A stretch of 64,000 nucleotides of DNA. It comes from Chrysomallon squamiferum. Lineage: Eukaryota; Mollusca; Gastropoda; Neomphalida; Peltospiridae. The notes beneath the pieces are model-generated. The model ran no database searches. It was not told where the DNA came from and was given only the letters and a program-made list of their open reading frames with translations. Positions 49,066 to 64,000 of this stretch are shown one piece after another. Location: NCBI GenBank assembly GCA_012295275.1, contig CM022675.1, positions 15,840,689-15,904,688 of the forward strand, in the 5' to 3' direction. Within the stretch, counting starts at the first letter, position 1. Each line of letters opens with the position of its first letter. A program made the translations under genes and the position numbers.

Positions 49066-50052
49066 TATTTTTGTTTTGTTTTTGAGTTTAAATTATTTAT
49101 TTCAAAGTATGAAATATATTTTGAATCATATGAGTCTTGTAGGTGTATTTACATAAAGAAATTATTTATAATTTGATGTCCTTTGAAAAAAAAGCTGCTG
49201 CTAATTTGTAATCCCGTTTTACTGTCATGCTAAGACTGTTATTCTTAAAATAGTTCAAAAGACAAATGCCCAAATCGGTCGAGATTACTTGCCAGCTAAA
49301 AGAAAATGCACTTTTCTTACAGAAAGTACCTGATCAAAACAGCCTGAGAATTACACTTCAGACAAAAAAAATAGAAAGAAAACCATTTCTGTAGGTTTTG
49401 CAGTGGTGTTTCTATGAATTTTAAAGATAATTAAAAATAAATATGATCTTTTATAACGAAATAAAAAGGGATAAATGCATATTATTAGTTGACTATCCCA
49501 GATATGCGTGCAATTCAAGTATTCAGAATAATTAAAGCCATAAATTATAAACATTTAGTTTCATGCTGCTGTTACAGCTCGTGTAAATTGTAGTTGCCTC
49601 CCCTGGAGAAGTTGCAGAAAGGAAGGTTAGGAACGACGATAATAAAACTAGGTTAAAGCTAAGGCTCTTTTAACCATACTAGCGCAGTACGGTATTGGTA
49701 ACTCGGTGATTAAAAGTCGGTGAAATCTTTACCAGTCCTTATGATGCATGTGTGTATCATTACCTTGAGGTTGAGAAGGAGACTAGTTGAAAGGGCAGAG
49801 GAAGAACGACTGCGTGAACCCGACGTTGACTCCAGTGACTGCGCTGAGTGGGCGAGGCTCACTAATAACAGACACTCTCAGACATAAAGTGAACTTTCCA
49901 GAAGACGAGGTCCGCAGCCTGCATGTGTCCGAGTCTGAACTCGATACGATACACAAGTGAACCTGTAGAGTCTCTCAATTGAGTTTTCAGTGACAGTGAC
50001 TTTAATTCTGAATCGTGACTTTTCAAATTATATATATGTGTGTGTGTGTGTG

Positions 50053-50100
<48 letters not shown>

Positions 50101-50313
50101 ATATATATATTTTGGTAAATCATTCTTTCTGTGATAAATTATGTTCTTCATTTCTTGTGTTTAATAATGTCTTTATACTTGTGCGTCTTGTAATAGATTA
50201 TTTGGTTCTGTTTTATACTGTTATCCTGAATAATAGTATATAACATTTTTCTTAGTTAATGATTACTAGGAATTCTGCTTTTGGCAACACTAAGAAGGTC
50301 ATAACATAATAAG

Positions 50314-50352
<39 letters not shown>

Positions 50353-51864
50353 AATTGGTCAAAAGTGTAACTTTTCTTTTTTGTGGTAACAACAATGGAA
50401 TAAGGTGCTTTATGATAGTTTATGGTTTTATACTTATTAAAGAAAAGAAAATACTCTCGGGGATTTAAAAACAAATCTAAGAAAGAGAGATACAGACAAA
50501 ATAGTACCAACAAATTTATGATAAATGTTTATTTTAATAAAATGTACATTACAGTCTCTCTTTGGGATGCTGTTCAGTGAGTGTTCCACAGCTGGTTTTG
50601 GCAAAAGGTACAAAATATATTTTCCGGTCTATGGGAAGGCTAATATAAAATATACTTTTTTTGCTGATCGAAAGAAGACAGTCTGAGGATGGTGGTGGTT
50701 TTCTTTCTTATTTTTTCATTTTCTTTATGACTGTTAGTCACATATGAAGCCGTAATATTAAAAACCTTTACACATTTAGTTCAACATTTCCTCTCTTCTT
50801 TTCCTTCATTCAATATTAAACTTTCACTGTTAGTTGTTACGTGAGTATCAAAGTTCTACAGATCACTACCATCCTTATACGCGGAGGTAGAAAGTTTACG
50901 TATTTCTGTATGATAAACGGTGTCAGAAGATTTGTAGACCCAAGTAAAAACTCCTCGCTCAGACGAACTGAGATTCTGTGTTGGTACGTAATTCCTTACT
51001 GAATGTTTAAAAGGTATGTTGTAAAATTCAGCGTGATGCAAATAGATGAAAAAACCCACACAATTTGACTTATAATTTCACCTGTCTTATCAAACAGTAA
51101 CAGAGAGTTAGGACACTGGCTGTATCAAACTTACAATTGCAATATGGATGATGTTGATGATAATAATAACAATAATGACGATGATGATAATGATATTAAT
51201 TTTTAATATCAAGTTACTAAATTATTGTTCTTGTTGATATCACGTTTTCATTTTCTGTTTATTTAATAAAAAGATAACTATGATTTTGATCCACTTTGAA
51301 ATATTTATCATAGAGGATTAAGAATGTAAAAAACGCTAAATATCTCCGTCTTCCAAAATATTTGTTATTTTTAACTGAATGTTTATTCTCTTGTAGAAAA
51401 CTTTGTTTGACAATGAGATATCGTTCTTTATGCATCTCTTCATTCAAATGAATGCCAAGAATTTTAAAACTTGGCGACAAGTAAGGTCGCAATCACACTA
51501 TGCAATTTGTCCAACCTATTTTCTGAATTTAACTTATAATAAAATATGTTTCACCTATAAATAAGAACAACAAGAGCAACAACAAAAAACAACAACAGCA
51601 ACAATAACAACAAATAAATAAACCCCAAACTGCAAGAAAAAAAAAAAAGAAAAAAGCACAAAGTACAAAGGAAACGTTTAAATAAAATTAAACACTGATT
51701 ATAAGTAGCTGTTTATTGATATTGTTTTCTTGTTTAATATGCGAAGCAATAATTTATATTTTTCAGTTCGATTTCATCATATCGCTTAACATATATGGGA
51801 AAAGACAGAACGTCAGAATGTGAAGTCAAACGAAATATCTATATCAGTTATATGAATTAAGTTA

Positions 51865-51909
<45 letters not shown>

Positions 51910-52013
51910 GAACTTAAATATTTAAAAAGAACTAATAAAAAATAAATTAAAAAACCCCATTTCAAATGCGCTCAAAAACTAACGTACAAACAAAAGTAAG
52001 TTTATATTCGATG
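49066..52013. other. Intergenic DNA between the V-ATPase and NHL genes
   Basis: Contains a less AT-rich patch at about 49780-49960 without an identifiable frame, a GT microsatellite (50037-50099), a poly-A tract (50320-50350), a SINE-like scrap (50610-50675), CAA repeats (51570-51612) and an ATA tract (51868-51907). The right end probably includes the 3' UTR of the minus-strand NHL gene. Confidence 0.55.
50037..50099. repeat. GT microsatellite
   Basis: About 30 GT units with one interruption. Confidence 0.95.
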
Positions 52014-58133
<6,120 letters not shown>

Positions 58134-58400
58134 TATTATTATTATTATTGTTGTTGATTTTTTTCTCTCTCGAACCGTCTTGTTTTTACTTGTTATCTCA
58201 TTGGCCTCTTTCTCTCTCTCCAGACCCGACTTCCCAGCACGTAAATAAATAGCTTGTTCTTTTGTCTCTGTTACGCGTTAACTGTCCACTCTCAGACACT
58301 TTCGTTTACGATACGCATGCGCGTCGCCTTTCCCATCACAGTTCAATACACATTATACAGGTGCGTAAAACAACAGCGCAGTTATCCAGTGATAACAGAA
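58134..58400 (-). promoter_or_regulatory. Candidate promoter of the NHL gene
   Basis: Immediately upstream of the NHL initiator ATG. It contains CGCATGCGCG at 58314-58323, close to the NRF1 consensus GCGCATGCGC, inside sequence richer in G+C than its surroundings. No TATA box at a suitable distance was identified. The start site is not determined. Confidence 0.4.
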
Positions 58401-59831
58401 CACCGGGGGATCCCCCCACCGGCTCTAGTTATTTATCTAGTTTGTTAATCAGTTATATAATTATTTGGTTAGTTATCTATTGCTGACCGACTAATTTGAT
58501 TATTAACCTATCATGTATTATTTATTTATTTATTTATTTTTATTCAGTGTTTTGCATGTCTTTCATATATTAACATATATCCATATACACACACGTGCTC
58601 GGGTCTGTCTGTTCATCTATGCATACATGCAGAAACACACACACACGCGCGCGCGCGTAGACATATCATCATAAAAAACATACGGTAACAGATAACGTAA
58701 AAGCGTCCTAATTAAATTTTCAATTTCATTTTTTTTCATTTTTTTTTCTTACGATATGAACGTGTGACCTCTTCCTTACATAATCAGATTAACAACGGAT
58801 AAAGAAATCATTGTTCGCTGACCTAGTTTGTAACATAGTTGTAAGAAAGTTACTTGATTGATCAGCTTTTCTAAACGCAGACGACAGTAAAACCTGTGAA
58901 CGGTCAGTCGACGGATGGCCTCCGGAACTGACCAGACCTGTTTTTCCAGTTCCAGCCATTGTCTCTTGACATACATGTGAAACATGCTTAATATGTTTTC
59001 TTTACACAGTTGCCTGTTTTACTTGTTCCATTCCAACCACTGACTTTTGACACACTAGTGAAAGAAGGGGATATCATCATCTTATTTTCCTGACATTACG
59101 GCCAGTTTTTCCTATTCCAACAGGTGAATATTAACTGTCTGTCACAATAATCTCTAATGGCGACAGAAAGTGAAAAAAACTGTAAACATAATAATATAAT
59201 ACTAATAAGGTGAAGATGATGATGATGATGTTGACGATAAAATAATAATAATTATAATAATAATAGAATAATAATAATAATGGTGACGATGATGATGATA
59301 ATAATAATAATAATAATTTTCTAACAATAACAACTGTAAACAGTGATCTGTGGCTGTATTATGACATAATTGATGCTTTATTTTGTAAAGATTGTCTTCC
59401 AATTTATACCAAGGAACTAACCAAAGAATCCATGTTGATCGATAAGATACAGATAAAAGTTAGAGTTTTTTCTTGTATAGTTATCACTATACGAGAGTTC
59501 AGGTGACGACGACAACAATAACAGCAGCAACGACAATAATAATAATAATAAATCAGTTTTGTACCATTAAATAAAAGAGATATATAACTATAATTTAGTA
59601 CAATGTCTGTATTTTATTTATCAGTGAACAGAAAGTCGTGATGTTTGTTAAACACGTTTGTCTCGGAATTTAGGTGCAGTTCTCTGCTATCATTTTCTTA
59701 AATACGTATTCAGTTTCCGTTACTGTGACGTGTTTGACGTTTTTCGTTTTAAATGTTTTACTGCCCCGAGTAAACATCTGGTAATACACGCGTTGTGGTC
59801 CTGAGTTACTCAACATAATCATGTATACGTG

Positions 59832-59984
<153 letters not shown>

Positions 59985-60609
59985 CACCTACACATACGCA
60001 CATACAGACATACTAATACATACATAAATGCATCATACATACATACATACATACACATACACGTACGTACGTACGTATATATATATATATATATATAAAT
60101 ACACACACACACACACACACACATACATATATACGTGCAGATATTCACAACTACTTGTACCTATATATGTTTATATACTTGGTGCTAAGCCAGCATCCGT
60201 CGTCATCGTGAAGTCAAATATGACAGTTATGTTAATCTTTGTCAGCGTGATATCTTATCACGAGGTGAAAGTTTCACTTATATAAAACACATAAAAAACA
60301 ACAACATAGCACAGACATACAAATGCACATGAAAACACACACAAATACACTCCGGCATGCATGCACAAACACACACGCACATTTATGCACAGACACGATT
60401 ACCTTTTTTGGTAACACTAGAAAATCTACAGCTGATTAGTCAGTCAAAACACGATATGACGTCACTACTAGAAGTGAAAGTGCAATAGCCAAATAGTTCT
60501 TAACAGTGTCATACTTTGTTATTATGAAAGACAGATCGCTACGAACAACAAAAAAATAAAAATAAAATAAAAATAAAATAAAATATCCTGAGCATATAAT
60601 AAATAATTG

Positions 60610-60975
60610 TGAGGAAAATTTGTATACTCTAAGATACACTTTAAATAACTTCTATTAATTAAAATGTCTTGTTTAAAAACAGAAGATTGAGTCATGTGAG
60701 AGTTTTTGTACTAAGACATTCTTTAAATAATTTATATTAATTACAAAGTTTCATTTCAAAATAAAACACTCAGTCATGACCGAGTTTTTGTATATTGATA
60801 CTCCTTAATTACCTTATTTTAATTACAAATTATTCTAAAACAGAACAGTGGGTAGGGTGAGAGTTTTTGTACTAAGATACACACTAAATAACTAATATTA
60901 ATTACAGTCATGTTTTAACAGTTAATCTGAACAGACCGCCGAATCATGTCAGTTTTTGTACTGTTCCCTTTAAAA
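60610..60975. repeat. ~88-bp tandem repeat, four units
   Basis: Each unit contains GAGTTTTTGTACTAAGATAC, a TTAAATAAC-T-TATTAATTA block and a weaker ACAGAA...GTCATG block. Units are diverged by substitutions and small indels. Confidence 0.8.
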
Positions 60976-61509
60976 GAACAGTCAGAGGTAGGTCAACGTC
61001 TTGTAGCTGCAGTTTGACCTTGTCGTCACCTTCGCTGTGCAAAGTTTGACGGACAACGGGATCACAAAGACAACGGAGAGAGAAACCCGACGCGCTGTGC
61101 AGTGACGTCTACAACCCGGCTGAACTGGTTTCTGGGTGGGACAGGGGTATAGAGTTACCCCGCGCTACAGACGAGATAGAACAAAACGGCTGTTTGAAGC
61201 GTGAACGCCTTGTGTCCAGTGTTTGTCTTCACGTTCAGCGGTCTTCAGAGTGAAGAAAACAGGAACAGATCGATCAAGCTGAGTTCAGGATTACGGTTTG
61301 GGTTACGTCTGACTTAGAGTCTAAGGTTAACCTGTACTTTAGCGAAAAGAAGGATATTATCTTAGTCCAATTTTCTTTCACGTTATCGTTTCATTTGACC
61401 CTGGAGGTTTTATTAGCAGCAGTGCATAATAATATTAAAACTTACTCTAGTGGGTATCTTGCGGCCAAAATTCAATTTAAGTACGGCGTCATTCTGTAAA
61501 AAAATGAAA

Positions 61510-61516
<7 letters not shown>

Positions 61517-61587
<71 letters not shown>
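61517..61587. repeat. GA microsatellite
   Basis: 71 bp of uninterrupted GA. Confidence 0.96.
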
Positions 61588-61589
<2 letters not shown>

Positions 61590-62086
61590 ATTAAAAACAC
61601 ACGGAAAAGAAAGGAAAATAATTATAAAATAGGCCCCAAAAAGAACAAAAAACAAACGAAATGACGTCAATGAAGAAACATCAGCCGCTATGTATTATCA
61701 TTATCATATTATCACACTGTCCAACTTTATTATTAGTAAATATTGGTAAAAATAATAAAAAATACATAAATAGAAAAACCTTTTTTATATTAATTACTCG
61801 TCACAGGAAATTGTAATTAGAAGTGAAAACAAATGTCTTTTAAACTGATGATTTGTAGCTGGTATATACTAAATCATATACCGAATACAAGTTATTACAT
61901 TTATTTTACAAATTACACTAAAGAAGCGAACTTCGACTACTGAGGATTATAAAAATTAGTATTAAAATGATAAATGTCATCAACGTTATTCATCGTCCAT
62001 GAATAATCAGTGTTGAAGGGAGATTAATCTAGACATATTAGTTAAATATATCCGCGACGGATTGAAATATAAATGGAAATACTGTA

Positions 62087-62362
62087 CAGGTTGAGAATCC
62101 TTTATCCAAATGCTTTGGAAATGTTTTGGATTCTGGAATGTCACGGATTTAGGAAATTAAAGATATATGATGAAAATAGAATCTAAACCAAAATAGGAAT
62201 TCCATTAATATTTCAAATAGTCTGCAGGATTTTTAATATAATATTTTAAAAATAACAAAAAGAAGTTACGTGTTCAAGTCAGTAAGAAAACGGTAAGATA
62301 TCACTATTTCAGTTGTTCGGCAAAAACAAATTCCGATTTTAGTTTTTCGAATCCTCAACCTG
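62087..62362 (+). mobile_element. Tigger/pogo-like MITE (MER2-like) with TA target duplication
   Basis: A 276-bp insert is flanked by TA on both sides (62085-62086 and 62363-62364). Its ends are inverted repeats, CAGGTTGAGAATCC on the left and GAATCCTCAACCTG on the right. The sequence inside the left end (CTTTATCCAAATGCTTTGGA, ATGTTTTGGATTCTGGA) strongly resembles mammalian MER2/Tigger termini as I remember them. It has no open frame, so it is non-autonomous and would depend on a pogo-family transposase elsewhere. Related copies lie at 34494-34679 and 41101-41180. Confidence 0.8.
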
Positions 62363-62390
62363 TACTTTTATTTATTTATTTATTTATTTT

Positions 62391-62640
62391 TACAGACGAT
62401 CTTCGTATGGGTTAGCACATAATTTTCTTTTCCCCGACAACTCGGTGTCTTTGTGTGTGTGTGTGTGTGTGTGTTGTGTGTGTTTGTGTGTTGTGTGTGC
62501 GTGTTGTGTGTGTGTGTTTACGTGTGTGTATTTGTGTTGAATATATTTGCTTATCTGTATATGTACACCTTTCACAGTTTGTCATTATTTTTTGTAATCT
62601 GGGTCAAGTGGGAGATATTTTGATATCATCACGTCACAAT
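62391..62640. other. Probable 3' UTR of the receptor gene with GT microsatellite
   Basis: A GT-rich tract (62452-62520) and AT-rich sequence lie directly downstream of the minus-strand stop codon at 62644-62642. No poly(A) signal can be singled out. Confidence 0.5.
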
Positions 62641-62641
62641 C

Positions 62642-63525
62642 TCACGTATCTGAGTCTAAACTGTTAATATCTGAATAGCGGATGTGACTATAATCTGTAT
62701 TCAACCAAGAGTTGTCTTTCCTGGTTGTGTCATAAATCGGAGAGCTTCTGACGTCATTGCTTAGAATCTGAGCATGGCTGTAGGCGTGATGGTTATTCCT
62801 GTTTCTACTGCCCTGCTGGTTCAGTTTGTCGTAATCGCTGTCAAGTTTTACCCGTTGATTTTTGGTCTTTCGCTGGATATACTTTTTGTCAACGTAACAG
62901 TAATGAGAGTCAGTAGGCGCATGGATGTTAGACTGGAGATAGGATTTGTCAACATAGAAGTAGTCAGATTCAGACTCAAGCCGGCCAGAGACTTCGCACA
63001 CACGAGCGTAACCATAGTCAGTTAGGGCGGATGTTTCAGACTCAGGCTGGCCAGAGTTTTCGTCAATTTCAACGTAACAATAGTCACTTAGGGCGGACGT
63101 TTCAGACTGAGGCTGGTCACTGTTACCACGGTAACTGGAATCACATCGTGGATTTTCGCGAAGTTCATAACAAGTGGGCGTTTTTCCAGTAAAGTTACCC
63201 CGAGAGATTTTTTCTTTGAAACAGAAACATCTTGATCTGTAAATATAAAATGATGTTAATGAAACTTCTAATAACTTATATCAATGAGTTTGTGTCCGTT
63301 TTCCTGTTCGTATGTTTGTGTCTGCATGTGCCCATATCTACAGCAGTAAATGTTTTTTATTTAGGCATACCACTTGCTACGTATTATTTAGCAGTTTTTA
63401 ATTACAGCTTTAGAAGTAAATGAATATTTTAATAAGGTTTACTTACCTTTTAAATATATATAGAAAAGACAATACCAAACATGAAAAAACCACAGCTGCA
63501 GCAACACTACCGAACAACAATGCAT
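62642..63525 (-). CDS. Type I membrane receptor, last two exons (partial; multi-ITIM tail)
   Basis: Minus-strand exons are 63525-63447 and 63236-62642, joined in phase through GT-AG sites. The first encodes a transmembrane helix (LLFGSVAAAVVFSCLVLSFL, then YIFK) followed by the basic stop-transfer KRSR at the junction. The second encodes a 197-residue cytoplasmic tail ending with TGA. The tail has two 22-residue repeats starting SETSAL (S/T)DY and several SDYxYV-like motifs. Five hexapeptides fit the ITIM pattern (S/I/V/L)xYxx(I/V/L): SDYCYV, SDYFYV, SHYCYV, SDYDKL and IRYSDI. Such tails recruit SH2 proteins such as SHP phosphatases in animal immune receptors. The ectodomain lies beyond position 64000, so the family (MEGF-, Ig- or lectin-type) cannot be told. 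Confidence 0.7.
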
Positions 63526-63637
63526 CTGGAAAGATAAAAAACAAACAGATAGAGGCATAGATAGATAAAGTGCACTCTTCGTCGTACGAATCTTAATACA
63601 TGACTTTGAAATATGTTTCACCTTATTTAGCTGACAG

Positions 63638-64000
<363 letters not shown>

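Overview
The window is nuclear DNA from an animal, most likely a mollusc (probably a gastropod or bivalve). It is AT-rich and full of microsatellites and minisatellites, and every confident gene is split by GT-AG introns. The mollusc assignment is an inference. It rests on the protein sequences and on a short element near 11.8 kb whose tail (GTTTGACATCCAATAGCCGA, then a GTGTC-TTAAAC block and ATTC repeats) resembles tails I associate with molluscan SINEs. No bacterial or organellar features are present.

Layout. 1-7 kb: a tandem array of about 1.8-kb units, each carrying a broken C-terminal piece of a MULE/FLYWCH-type transposase on the minus strand. 7.3-7.8 kb: possible minus-strand exon remnants and a perfect E-box palindrome. 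7.8-12.3 kb: mostly non-coding, with a foldback-like inverted repeat and a short hairpin element with target-site duplication. 12.4-15.2 kb (+): a complete three-exon haem transporter of the HRG1/SLC48A1 family (161 aa), with a separate intact MYND-like ORF inside intron 1. 15.2-22.5 kb: UTR, intergenic DNA and a likely 5' region. 22.5-46.1 kb (+): a complete 21-exon V-ATPase V0 subunit a gene (838 aa; every splice phase closes), plus a candidate 27-nt alternative microexon. 46-52 kb: 3' UTR and intergenic DNA. 52.0-58.1 kb (-): a three-exon NHL-repeat beta-propeller protein (447 aa). 58-62.6 kb: repeats and a Tigger/pogo-like MITE. 62.6-63.5 kb (-): the last two exons of a type I membrane receptor whose tail holds five ITIM-consensus tyrosine motifs; its ectodomain lies beyond the window.

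Most notable. HRG1 and V-ATPase subunit a, whose mammalian products are reported to associate and set endosomal pH, lie next to each other on the same strand. Within the V-ATPase gene several tandem repeats have grown out of exon-intron junctions, so real splice sites sit beside arrays of near-identical decoys (donors of exons 14 and 16, acceptor of exon 20, a duplicated exon 8 end, and an acceptor-proximal array before exon 19). The receptor tail and the hairpin SINE-like element are the other observations most worth following.
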